Assembly: GCA_910589315.1 (NCBI GenBank)
Contig: CAJUTB010000004.1
Span: 45,717-109,716, forward strand
Direction: 5' to 3'
Origin: an uncultured Oscillibacter sp.
GTDB lineage: Bacteria > Bacillota > Clostridia > Oscillospirales > Oscillospiraceae
DNA length: 64,000 nt
Part shown: positions 9,004-16,703 of the stretch, piece by piece
Position numbering within the stretch: the stretch's first letter is position 1
Layout of the letters: each line of letters begins with the position of its first letter
Position numbers and translations under genes: made by a program
The notes under the pieces: generated by a model
What the model was told of the DNA's origin: nothing
The model's database searches: none
Seen by the model: only the letters and a program-made list of their open reading frames with translations

Positions 9004-9012
9004 AGTATAACA
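9004..9012 (-). promoter_or_regulatory. Extended -10 promoter element for rubrerythrin
   Basis: On the minus strand the sequence reads TGTTATACT, which fits the extended -10 pattern TG-N-TATAAT. No convincing -35 is present 17 bases upstream. Otherwise the 218-base gap between rubrerythrin and the DUF711 gene holds only the 3' inverted repeat of the latter. Confidence 0.45.
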
Positions 9013-9119
9013 GGATCACGGCTTATTCGCCAGTTGCGATTGCAACATTTTTGCCGTTTTTCGCAGATTTCATGATTTGTTCAAATCTTATCCGAATAAA
9101 GGACGCGCTTCCAGGCCCT

Positions 9120-9156
9120 TTCCGGCCTCTGCCAGTCCCGTTTCCACCGGCCGGAA
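9120..9156 (-). terminator. Possible terminator of the DUF711 gene
   Basis: An 8-bp inverted repeat (TTCCGGCC with GGCCGGAA) lies directly after the stop codon. The loop is long (21 bases) and there is no T tract on the minus strand, so this is weak. Confidence 0.35.
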
Positions 9157-9158
9157 CG

Positions 9159-10517
9159 TTAATTCCGCAGGCTGTGGAGCGGCGCGGGAATCCGTCCGCC
9201 CCGTGTGATAAACGCGGCGGAACCCTCCGGGTGAACCGGCATCACCGGCGCGCTGCCCAGCAGTCCGCCCAGTTCAATGGTGTCGCCCACCTTCTTGCCC
9301 GGCGCAGGCAGAAGCCGGACGGCAGTCGTCTTGTTGTTCACCATGCCAATCGCCGCCTCGTCCGCAATAATAGCGGCAATGGTTTCCGCCGGAGTGTCGC
9401 CAGGGACGGCGATCATGTCCAGGCCTACGGAGCAGACGCAGGTCATAGACTCCAGCTTGTCCAAGCAAAGGGTTCCCTTCCGTGCGGCGGCAATCATGCC
9501 CTCGTCCTCGCTGACAGGAATAAACGCACCCGAAAGCCCGCCTACCGAAGACGACGCCATTACGCCGCCTTTCTTTACCGCGTCATTCAGCAGGGCCAGG
9601 GCGGCGGTGGTGCCGTGGGTTCCGCAGACCTCCACGCCCAGCTCCTCCAAAATCCGGGCCACGCTGTCGCCCACGGCAGGCGTGGGCGCGAGACTCAAAT
9701 CCACAATGCCGAAGGGCGTATGCAAGCGGCGGCTGGCCTCCTGCGCCACTAACTGGCCCATACGCGTTACCCGGAAGGCAGTTTTCTTGATAGTCTCCGC
9801 CGCCACATCCAAAGGCTGTCCCTTTACCGCCTGCAGCGCATGATACACCACACCGGGACCGGATACGCCCACGTTAATCACCTGCTCCGCCTCTCCAGGA
9901 CCATGGAACGCGCCTGCCATAAAGGGGTTATCCTCCACGGCGTTGCAGAAAATCACCAGCTTTGCGCAGCCCAGACCGTCCCGGTCAGCGGTTGCGGCGG
10001 CGGTGTCCTTCACCACCTGTCCCAGCATGGCGACGGCATCCATATTGATGCCCGCGCGGGTAGAACCCACATTGATGGAGGAACAGACCAATTCCGTCCG
10101 GGCCAGGGCCTCCGGGATGGACTGGATCAGTTTTTTATCCGCCTCTGTGAATCCCTTCTGCACCAGGGCGGAGTATCCGCCGATAAAATCCACGCCGCAG
10201 ACTTTGGCCGCCCCGTCCATGGCCAGGGCAAAGGGCGCATAGTCCTCCGTCCGGCTGGCCCCGGCCACCAGGGCCATCGGGGTAACGGAAATGCGCTTGT
10301 TTACAATGGGAATTCCAAATTCCCGCTCAATGTCCTCGCCGGTTTTCACCAGGTTTTCCGCAGACCGGGTAATCTTATCGTAGATTTTCATGCAGGCTTT
10401 CTGCGGGAATTCGTCGCAGCAGGACAGCAGGGAAATCCCCATGGTAATCGTCCGAATATCCAGATGCTGCTGGTCGATCATCTCAATTGTGGAGAGAATG
10501 TCCTTATGATTGAGCAT
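9159..10517 (-). CDS. DUF711 (UPF0210, PFL) family protein
   Basis: The 452-residue protein matches the UPF0210/DUF711 family across its length. Typical pieces are LDIRTITMGISLLSCC near the start, KRISVTPMAL, SSINVGSTRAGINMDAV, GVSGPGVV, and a C-terminal GGRIPAPLHSLRN. Members have a glycyl-radical-enzyme-like fold, but no catalytic function is established. They are often paired with a small ACT-domain protein of the UPF0237 family, exactly as here, 12 bases upstream. The pairing suggests amino-acid sensing or metabolism. It probably shares a transcript with that ACT gene. Confidence 0.93.
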   Translation of the reverse strand: MLNHKDILSTIEMIDQQHLDIRTITMGISLLSCCDEFPQKACMKIYDKITRSAENLVKTGEDIEREFGIPIVNKRISVTPMALVAGASRTEDYAPFALAMDGAAKVCGVDFIGGYSALVQKGFTEADKKLIQSIPEALARTELVCSSINVGSTRAGINMDAVAMLGQVVKDTAAATADRDGLGCAKLVIFCNAVEDNPFMAGAFHGPGEAEQVINVGVSGPGVVYHALQAVKGQPLDVAAETIKKTAFRVTRMGQLVAQEASRRLHTPFGIVDLSLAPTPAVGDSVARILEELGVEVCGTHGTTAALALLNDAVKKGGVMASSSVGGLSGAFIPVSEDEGMIAAARKGTLCLDKLESMTCVCSVGLDMIAVPGDTPAETIAAIIADEAAIGMVNNKTTAVRLLPAPGKKVGDTIELGGLLGSAPVMPVHPEGSAAFITRGGRIPAPLHSLRN

Positions 10518-10529
10518 GGCGGTTCCCCC

Positions 10530-10799
10530 TTAAATCCGGTGCATGGCGTCGAAGATTTCCTCCCGCTGGATGCGGATGGAAATGTCCATTTCGTTTCCCA
10601 GGGTTTCCAGCTGCTCCCGCAGTCCGTCGACGGAGACGGCGGCCTTTTCCACGTCCACCGCCATAACCATGGTAAACGCGCCTTGCAGGATGGTCTGAGA
10701 GATGTCCAGAATGTTCACGTTGTTTTTCGCCAAAAGGGCACATACGGCAGCGATAATGCCCACCTTGTCCTGCCCCAGTACGGTAACGATTGCGTTCAT
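10530..10799 (-). CDS. ACT domain protein (UPF0237 family)
   Basis: The 89-residue product consists of one extended ACT domain. It starts MNAIVTVLGQDKVGIIAAV, and ILDISQTILQGAFTMVM is characteristic of UPF0237. ACT domains bind small ligands, often amino acids, and dimerise. An AGGAGGAAC site precedes the ATG. It is coupled with the DUF711 gene downstream, a widespread conserved pair. It lies between that gene and lysC, separated from lysC by a GC-rich hairpin. The physiological ligand is unknown. Confidence 0.92.
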   Translation of the reverse strand: MNAIVTVLGQDKVGIIAAVCALLAKNNVNILDISQTILQGAFTMVMAVDVEKAAVSVDGLREQLETLGNEMDISIRIQREEIFDAMHRI

Positions 10800-10837
10800 A
10801 AAAAGTTCCTCCTGATTTCCTCATTCTTGAAAGCGGC

Positions 10838-10865
10838 GAAGGCCGCGCCACGAGGCGCGGCCTTC
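10838..10865 (-). terminator. GC-rich hairpin after lysC, probable terminator
   Basis: A perfect 12-bp stem (GAAGGCCGCGCC with GGCGCGGCCTTC) around a four-base loop begins 7 bases past the lysC stop. The T tract on the minus strand is short, so read-through into the ACT gene is possible. Confidence 0.65.
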
Positions 10866-10871
10866 CGTTTC

Positions 10872-12080
10872 TTATTCGTCAAAGAATTTCGAGTGAATCG
10901 CCTTGACCGCCCGGTTGACGTCCTCCTCGTCCAGCAGGACGGAGACCCGGATTTCCGAAGTGTTGATCATCTGGATGTTGATATTCGCCTCATACAACGC
11001 CTCAAACATTTTCGCCGCCACGCCGCAGTTGCTCATCAGACCCACGCCCACGATGGATACTTTTCCAATCTGGTCGTCAGACTCAATGTGGTCGAATTTC
11101 AGCGCGTCCTTATGCTCGTTCAGCAGCGTTTCCGCCTCCTCCCGGTCCTTCCGGTGGATGGTAAAGGATATGTCTTTTGTGTCCTCCCGGCCGATGGACT
11201 GCAAGATGATGTCGACGTTGATGTTATGCTTGCCCAGCAGGTCGAACACCTGAAACGCCACGCCGGGGTTATGCTGCAATCCGATCAGAGCGACGCGGGA
11301 AATGCTTGTGTCCTTGGCGACGCCCGCAATATTTGTCTTTTCCACTTTCGTTACCTCCTTCACCTTCGTGCCCGGCTTGCGTTCCAGGCTCGAAAGCACT
11401 TCCAACTTTACACGGAATTTTTTTGCCAGTTCCACGCTCCGGTTATGCAGCACCTGCGCCCCCTGGGACGCCAGCTCCAGCATCTCGTCATAGGTGATTT
11501 CTTCCAACTTCCGGGCCTCGGGGACAACCCGCGGGTCCGTTGTGTACACGCCGTCTACATCGGTGTAAATCTGACACAGCTCGGCGTGGAACGCCGCCGC
11601 CAGGGCAACCGCGCTGGTATCGGAGCCGCCCCGGCCCAGAGTCGTCACATCGCCGGTACGGTCCACGCCCTGGAAGCCGGTGACAATTACAATCCGGTGC
11701 TGATCCAGTTCGGCGCGGACGCGCTCGGAATCGATTTTCTTGATGCGGGCGTCCGAGTGAACGCCGGTGGATTGAATCCCCACCTGCCACGCCGCCAGGG
11801 ATACGCAGGGCAGGCCCATTGCTTCCAGGGCCATGGCGCACAGCGCGACGGAGATCTGCTCGCCGGTTGCCAGCAGCATATCCATCTCGCGCTTTGAAGG
11901 GCGGCGGTTGATTTCCTCCGCTTTGGAAATCAGTTCGTCCGTGGTGTCGCCCTGGGCGGAGAGCACAGCAATCACGTCGTTCCCCTCCAGGTAAGTCTCT
12001 GCGATAATTCCGGCGACATTTTGGATACGCTTGGCGTCCCTCACGGAGCTGCCGCCGAATTTTTGTACAATTAAACTCAT
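10872..12080 (-). CDS. lysC: Aspartate kinase
   Basis: The 402-residue enzyme phosphorylates aspartate, the first step towards lysine, threonine and methionine. It carries the N-terminal KFGGSSV motif, the catalytic stretch GFQGVDRTGDVTTLGRGGSD, and YTDVDGVYTTDPR. Two ACT domains lie in the C-terminal 140 residues (DTSISRVALIGLQ, VSIVGVGLMSNCGV), the usual site of feedback inhibition by lysine or threonine. It lies 80 bases downstream of hom on the same strand, so the aspartate pathway is clustered. A possible own promoter lies in that gap. Confidence 0.96.
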   Translation of the reverse strand: MSLIVQKFGGSSVRDAKRIQNVAGIIAETYLEGNDVIAVLSAQGDTTDELISKAEEINRRPSKREMDMLLATGEQISVALCAMALEAMGLPCVSLAAWQVGIQSTGVHSDARIKKIDSERVRAELDQHRIVIVTGFQGVDRTGDVTTLGRGGSDTSAVALAAAFHAELCQIYTDVDGVYTTDPRVVPEARKLEEITYDEMLELASQGAQVLHNRSVELAKKFRVKLEVLSSLERKPGTKVKEVTKVEKTNIAGVAKDTSISRVALIGLQHNPGVAFQVFDLLGKHNINVDIILQSIGREDTKDISFTIHRKDREEAETLLNEHKDALKFDHIESDDQIGKVSIVGVGLMSNCGVAAKMFEALYEANINIQMINTSEIRVSVLLDEEDVNRAVKAIHSKFFDE

Positions 12081-12131
12081 GGTTTCGCTTCCTTCTCTGC
12101 TTCATACTGGGACCCAATACGGCCCCGTCCT

Positions 12132-12160
12132 ATTATACGCAGGGGACGGCCTCTGTGGAA
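12132..12160 (-). promoter_or_regulatory. Possible lysC promoter
   Basis: The minus strand has a perfect TATAAT (12132-12137) with a poor -35 (TTCCAC) at a 17-base spacing. It lies between hom and lysC, so lysC may be transcribed on its own as well as from the pheB promoter. Confidence 0.4.
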
Positions 12161-13354
12161 TCAGGACAGCACCCGCATACACGCCAAAACATTCAAAAAC
12201 CGAGACTGCCGCGCCGCGTCCCGTCCGGTGAGAGATTCTGTAAGGAAAGCCGTCTCGCCGTCCTCGCTGAGAACCTCCACCTGTCCGAAAGCCGTGGCCG
12301 CGTCGGTAAGGCTGCCCTCAATGCGGAAGTAATGGCGGGCTTTCAGCTCAAGGGGGTCCACAAAGCCCTCCATGCTGGGGGACCAGCCGATTTCATCCCG
12401 CCGGGGACTGGATTGCAGGCACTCCATCACGTCCGCCACGCAGGCGGAGGCGGTGGGCAGTTCGCCCGCGCCCCGGCCGTAGAACATCACCTCGCCGGTG
12501 GCGTTGCCCCGCACCATGACAGCGTTGAACACATCCTCCACGTTGGCCATGGGGTTGTCCTCCGGAATGAGGTGGGGGGCCACATAGGCGGTCCGGCCGC
12601 CGCCGGGGAGACGCACGGCCCGGCCCAGGAGCCTGACCCGATACCCCGCCCGCTGGGCCACTTTTACATCCCGCAGGGAGAGCTTGCTGATGCCTTCCAT
12701 TGGCACCGCCGCCGGATCGATCTGCTGCCCGAAGGCCAGGTCCGCCAGAATACAGATCTTGCGGCCCGCGTCAATGCCCTCCACGTCGGCGGTAGGGTCC
12801 GCCTCGGCGTAGCCCTTGGCCTGGGCTTCCCGGAGGGCGTCGGAGAAAAAGGCATCGGTTCGGACCATGCGGGTGAGGATATAGTTGGTGGTTCCGTTGA
12901 GGATGCCGTAAATTTCGTCAATGCGGTTTGCTGCCATGCACTGGGTCAGCGGGTGGAGGACCGGAATGCCGCCGCCCACGCTGGCCTCGAATAAATAGCT
13001 GACGTTTTTCCGCTTTGCCAGATCCAGCAGCTCGCAGCCGTGCTCGGCCACCAGCTGCTTGTTGGCGGTGACGACGTGTTTTCCGGCCTCCAGGGCCCGG
13101 CGGGTGTATTCATACGCCGCCTCCACGCCGCCGATGGTCTCCACGACAACCCGAATGCTGGGGTCGCTTTCGATTTTCTGGAAATCGCTGGTCATCAGCT
13201 GCCGGTAGGGTCCGTCCTTGAAGCGGCGGACGAGAATGGTTTTGACCTCCAAAGGTTCCCCCAGCTTCCGTTCAATCTGCCGCATATTTTCCGCCACAAC
13301 CTTGGCCACGCCGGTGCCGACGGTGCCCAGGCCCAGAATTGCAATTTGTATCAT
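12161..13354 (-). CDS. hom: Homoserine dehydrogenase
   Basis: The 397-residue enzyme reduces aspartate semialdehyde to homoserine. An N-terminal NAD(P) Rossmann motif (LGLGTVGTGV) is followed by VVETIGGVEAA, TANKQLVAEHG, and the catalytic block LNGTTNYILTRM with EADPTADVEGIDAGRK. A shortened C-terminal region is consistent with the ACT-bearing form, though the ACT part is not sharply recognisable. It starts 17 bases after pheB and precedes lysC, so the three probably share a promoter. Confidence 0.95.
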   Translation of the reverse strand: MIQIAILGLGTVGTGVAKVVAENMRQIERKLGEPLEVKTILVRRFKDGPYRQLMTSDFQKIESDPSIRVVVETIGGVEAAYEYTRRALEAGKHVVTANKQLVAEHGCELLDLAKRKNVSYLFEASVGGGIPVLHPLTQCMAANRIDEIYGILNGTTNYILTRMVRTDAFFSDALREAQAKGYAEADPTADVEGIDAGRKICILADLAFGQQIDPAAVPMEGISKLSLRDVKVAQRAGYRVRLLGRAVRLPGGGRTAYVAPHLIPEDNPMANVEDVFNAVMVRGNATGEVMFYGRGAGELPTASACVADVMECLQSSPRRDEIGWSPSMEGFVDPLELKARHYFRIEGSLTDAATAFGQVEVLSEDGETAFLTESLTGRDAARQSRFLNVLACMRVLS

Positions 13355-13371
13355 GGTTGTTTCTCTCCTTG

Positions 13372-13812
13372 TCAGCCAGCCAGAATTTCAAACTTGACCA
13401 CGCCGTTTAGCGCCGTCACCTCGCCCATCAGCTGTTCCAAAGACTCCTCCATCCGGCTGGTCTCGGCGGAGATGGTCACAGCCGCACAGCCGTTGGTGGG
13501 AATGCTCTGGTTGATGGTGAGGATGTTGGCCCCCGATGCGGCGAAAACCGCCAGCACGCCGGATAGGATCCCCGCCGTGTCCTTCAGCATGGCATAAAAG
13601 GTGATGATATGTTCCGCTTTCATGTCGTTAAAGGGTTGTACGGAGTCCTTATATTTATAAAACGCGCTGCGGCTGATGCCCGCCAGACGGGTTGCCGCGC
13701 CGACGGTGCCGGCCTCGCCGGTCTGCATCATCCGCTTTGCCTCCGCAACCTTCACAAAGATTTCCGGCAGCGCGTCGGCCGCCACGATATAATATTTGAT
13801 TGGTTTTCCCAT
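13372..13812 (-). CDS. pheB: ACT domain protein PheB (UPF0735)
   Basis: The 146-residue product matches the PheB/UPF0735 family. It has an N-terminal helix-turn-helix-like part (AAKRM-type helix, GAATRLAGISRSAFYKYKD) and a C-terminal ACT domain (TFYAMLKDTAGILSGVLAVF, TINQSIP). The HTH-like ISRSAFYKYKD segment suggests DNA binding. In Firmicutes it commonly precedes hom, as here, and may regulate the pathway, although its role is not firmly established. I prefer the ATG at 13812 because AAGAGG lies eight bases upstream; a GTG nine bases earlier is the alternative. Confidence 0.9.
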   Translation of the reverse strand: MGKPIKYYIVAADALPEIFVKVAEAKRMMQTGEAGTVGAATRLAGISRSAFYKYKDSVQPFNDMKAEHIITFYAMLKDTAGILSGVLAVFAASGANILTINQSIPTNGCAAVTISAETSRMEESLEQLMGEVTALNGVVKFEILAG

Positions 13813-13847
13813 CCCGTCCACCTCTTGCGGTCATTTGTCTTTCATAG

Positions 13848-13876
13848 ATACTACCACATTTTCCGTTTGCCCGCAA
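13848..13876 (-). promoter_or_regulatory. Sigma-A promoter for pheB-hom
   Basis: The minus strand reads TTGCGG, 17 bases, TAGTAT, located 36 bases before the pheB start. Spacing is ideal and both boxes are reasonable matches. Confidence 0.65.
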
Positions 13877-14009
13877 CCGAAAAGCGAAAACTTCTTTTGT
13901 CGGAATCGGGGAAACTTGCCGGTTCCATCCGCCGTCCTTCCGGCAAAATGCCGGATATCCCGCTGAATTGGTAAAATCCGGCAAAGGAGAGAAGTTTACA
14001 AAATAGGGC

Positions 14010-14038
14010 TTGCAAGAATGGGAAAAATCCCGTAAAAT
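14010..14038 (+). promoter_or_regulatory. Sigma-A promoter for the SLH protein gene
   Basis: TTGCAA, 17 bases, TAAAAT on the plus strand, 66 bases before the start codon. The 291-base gap between pheB and this gene holds only the two divergent promoters. Confidence 0.75.
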
Positions 14039-14103
14039 AAAGGCGTAGATGGAAACGGAGACTCCCGCCCTCCGGCGGAGAGCGGAAAAGCGAGGGGATT
14101 TAT

Positions 14104-15222
14104 ATGAAACGAAAACTGGCCTCCCTGGCAATGGCTCTGGCCCTGCTGACGGGTTCTGCCGCCGCCTTCTCAGACGTGGACCAACATCAATATTACGCCC
14201 AGGCGGTGGCCTGGGCCGTGGAACGCGGCATCACTACCGGGACGACGGAATCCACCTTCTCCCCGAATCAGGCCTGTACCAGAGGACAAATTCTCACGTT
14301 CCTCTGGAGGGCCGCCGGTTCCCCGGAGCCGGAGAACCCGGAGAGTCCCTTTGCGGACGTGACCTCGGACATGAACCAGGATTTTTACAAGGCCATTCTC
14401 TGGGCCAACGAAAAAGGCGTGATCGGAAACAGCCTGGAGGAGGACCGCTTCGCCCCGTACAGCCCTTGTACCCGCAGCGCGACCGTGCTTTTTCTCTGGC
14501 GTTATGCTGGAAGCCCTGCGCCGTTGTTTTCTCCCCAGTTTGACGATGTGGACCCGGAGGCGGAGTATGCTCAGGCCGTAGGCTGGGCGGTGGAAACGGG
14601 CGTCACCGGCGGCGTAACGGAAAACCATTTTTACCCCGAAGCCGTCTGTACCCGCGGCCAGATTGCAACCTTCCTGTACCGCAGCTTTGGAGCCGCGGCT
14701 CTGGAGATTCCGCGGGAGCCGCGGCCGGCAGTGGCGGAAAAGCCGGAGCGCACCCCCCTTCAAACCCTCTCCGGTTCCGGGAATGCGTATTCCCTCGGGC
14801 TGGACGGCAGCGAATTTACCAGCGAAAACACCTACGAGGCCGCCGTCCAGGTGGATGTCTATTCCGAACAGGAAGCGGCTTTGACCGTTACCGTGCCCTT
14901 CCCGCTTTATCAGGCGTGGGAGTATACCGTGCGCTTTACATCGGAAAAAGCGGTTTATACCTTTACATATTCCCGCTGGGACGAGGCGTTCGCAGACATG
15001 GTATCCTGGCAGGGAGATCACAATCTTTACCGCATGACCACGGAAATCGTTGGCGCGGCGCCTCCGGTTTTGGAAACGGTTCCCCTGGAGGTGGAGGTTT
15101 CCAATGACGACCGTATGGGCGGCGTGGCCTCCTGGCAGGTGACTCTGCCCAGGGACTGCGACTTCCGTTTCGACGAAACGGAGGAATTTACATTGAGCTG
15201 CGAGGTCAGTTCCGGAGCTTGA
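14104..15222 (+). CDS. Secreted protein with three S-layer homology domains
   Basis: The 372-residue protein has a Sec signal peptide (about residues 1-22, ending GSAAA). Three SLH domains follow near 23-75, 83-135 and 143-195. Each contains the YAQAVAWAVERGITTG type helix and a CTRGQ motif (CTRGQILTFLWR, CTRSATVLFLWR, CTRGQIATFLYR). SLH domains anchor proteins to pyruvylated cell-wall polymers. The C-terminal 170 residues are strand-rich and not recognised. The gene is monocistronic, with a good promoter and a bidirectional terminator. Confidence 0.9.
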   Translation: MKRKLASLAMALALLTGSAAAFSDVDQHQYYAQAVAWAVERGITTGTTESTFSPNQACTRGQILTFLWRAAGSPEPENPESPFADVTSDMNQDFYKAILWANEKGVIGNSLEEDRFAPYSPCTRSATVLFLWRYAGSPAPLFSPQFDDVDPEAEYAQAVGWAVETGVTGGVTENHFYPEAVCTRGQIATFLYRSFGAAALEIPREPRPAVAEKPERTPLQTLSGSGNAYSLGLDGSEFTSENTYEAAVQVDVYSEQEAALTVTVPFPLYQAWEYTVRFTSEKAVYTFTYSRWDEAFADMVSWQGDHNLYRMTTEIVGAAPPVLETVPLEVEVSNDDRMGGVASWQVTLPRDCDFRFDETEEFTLSCEVSSGA

Positions 15223-15235
15223 GAATCGAGACAAG

Positions 15236-15268
15236 AAAACGGACTGTGTTTTTCACACAGTCCGTTTT
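15236..15268. terminator. Bidirectional terminator
   Basis: A 14-bp stem (AAAACGGACTGTGT with ACACAGTCCGTTTT) has an A run on one side and a T run on the other. It separates two convergent genes. Confidence 0.92.
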
Positions 15269-15282
15269 TGTCTGCCGTCTGG

Positions 15283-16689
15283 TTACTGCGCCGCCTGGAA
15301 GACGGCCTTCATCCCCTTGTAGGTTTCGTAGCAGTCCAGCTTGGAGACCGTCTCAAAGGGCGCGTGCATACTCAGCACCGGGACGCCTGCGTCCAGCGTA
15401 TTGATATTCCGGTTGGCCATATACATGGCGACGGTGCCGCCGCCGCCGGCATCCACCTTGCCCAGCTCGCTGATCTGCCAGATGACCCCGGCTTCGTCAA
15501 ACAGCCGCCGGACATAGGCGACGGTTTCCGCGTCGGCGTCGGACGCGCCGGATTTACCCCGCGCACCGGTGTATTTGCAAAGGCCGATACCGTAATTGAG
15601 GTAGGATTCGTTGCGCTTTTCAAACACGTCGGGATAATTGGGGTCATAGGCCGCCGTCACGTCCGCACTCAGGCAGAAGGACTTCTCAAAGCACGCCCGC
15701 AGCGGCACGTCCTGCGCTGCGCAGAGGTCTTCAATAAACGTGTCAAACGCGGCGGACTGCATGCCGGTCACGCCGTCGGAACCAATTTCCTCCTTGTCGG
15801 CCAGAATGCACACAGCGGTTTTCTGAGGAACCTCCTCCAAGTCCAGCAGAGCTTTCAGCGCGGCATAGGCGCACACCCGGTCGTCATGGCCGTAAGCGCC
15901 GATCAGGGACCGGTCCAGGCCGATGTCACAGGCGTCCACCGCAGGCACGGCCTCCAGCTCGGCGGAGTTGAAATCGTCCTCGGTGATGCCGTATTTCTCG
16001 TGCAAAAGCTGCATGACGGCCAGCTTCACCCGGCCCGACTCGTCCTCGCCGCCGATGGGACGGCTTCCCAGGAGCAGGTTGAGGGTTTCGCCAGGAACCG
16101 CCTCGGCCAGGGGCTTTTTATTCTGTGCCGCGCCCAGGTGGGGGAGGAGGTCCGTGATCACAAGACGGGGATCGCCGGCCTCGCCGCCGATGTTCACTTC
16201 GATTTTCCGCCCGTCTTTCATGGCAACCACGCCGTAAAGGGCCAGGGGCAGCGTCACCCACTGATATTTACGGATACCGCCGTAATAATGCGTCTTGAAA
16301 TACGCCAGCTCGCTTTCCTCATACAGCGGATTCGGCTTCAGGTCCAGGCGGGGGGAGTCGATGTGAGCGGCGGCAAGCTGAATTCCCTCCGACAGCGGCT
16401 TTTGTCCAATCCGCGCCAGCATCAAAGCCTTGCCGCGGTTGCAGACGTACACCTTGCCGCCGGGGTTCAGCGTCATGCCCCGCGTATAGGGCTGGTAGCC
16501 CGCCTGCTCCGCCAGACGGACGGCCTCCTTGGCGCAAAGACGCTCGGTTCTTCCCGCGTCCAGAAACGCCTTGTAGCCGGTGCAGTAGTCCTCCATTGCG
16601 GACAGTTCTTCCTGGGCGATCAGATCATAGCCGTTTTTCTTCCTGGTCAGAAGTTTTTCCTTCAGTTCCTTATAAGCGGATTTCTCCAT
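15283..16689 (-). CDS. M18 family aminopeptidase
   Basis: The 468-residue enzyme is a dinuclear zinc aspartyl-type aminopeptidase that removes N-terminal residues from peptides in the cytoplasm. Visible M18 metal and catalytic motifs are AAHIDSPRLDLKPNPL, GAYGHDDRVCAYAAL, LADKEEIGSDG, and SMHAPFETVSKLD near the C-terminus. I chose the ATG at 16689 because AGGAGG lies ten bases before it; the upstream ATG would abut the ribosome site. It ends a nine-gene minus-strand run that begins at ddl. Confidence 0.94.
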   Translation of the reverse strand: MEKSAYKELKEKLLTRKKNGYDLIAQEELSAMEDYCTGYKAFLDAGRTERLCAKEAVRLAEQAGYQPYTRGMTLNPGGKVYVCNRGKALMLARIGQKPLSEGIQLAAAHIDSPRLDLKPNPLYEESELAYFKTHYYGGIRKYQWVTLPLALYGVVAMKDGRKIEVNIGGEAGDPRLVITDLLPHLGAAQNKKPLAEAVPGETLNLLLGSRPIGGEDESGRVKLAVMQLLHEKYGITEDDFNSAELEAVPAVDACDIGLDRSLIGAYGHDDRVCAYAALKALLDLEEVPQKTAVCILADKEEIGSDGVTGMQSAAFDTFIEDLCAAQDVPLRACFEKSFCLSADVTAAYDPNYPDVFEKRNESYLNYGIGLCKYTGARGKSGASDADAETVAYVRRLFDEAGVIWQISELGKVDAGGGGTVAMYMANRNINTLDAGVPVLSMHAPFETVSKLDCYETYKGMKAVFQAAQ

Positions 16690-16703
16690 GGTTCGCATTC
16701 CTC

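Noticed and set aside
9840..11897. Open frame of 685 codons on the plus strand across DUF711, ACT and lysC
   Set aside because: It covers three conserved genes and two intergenic gaps on the other strand.
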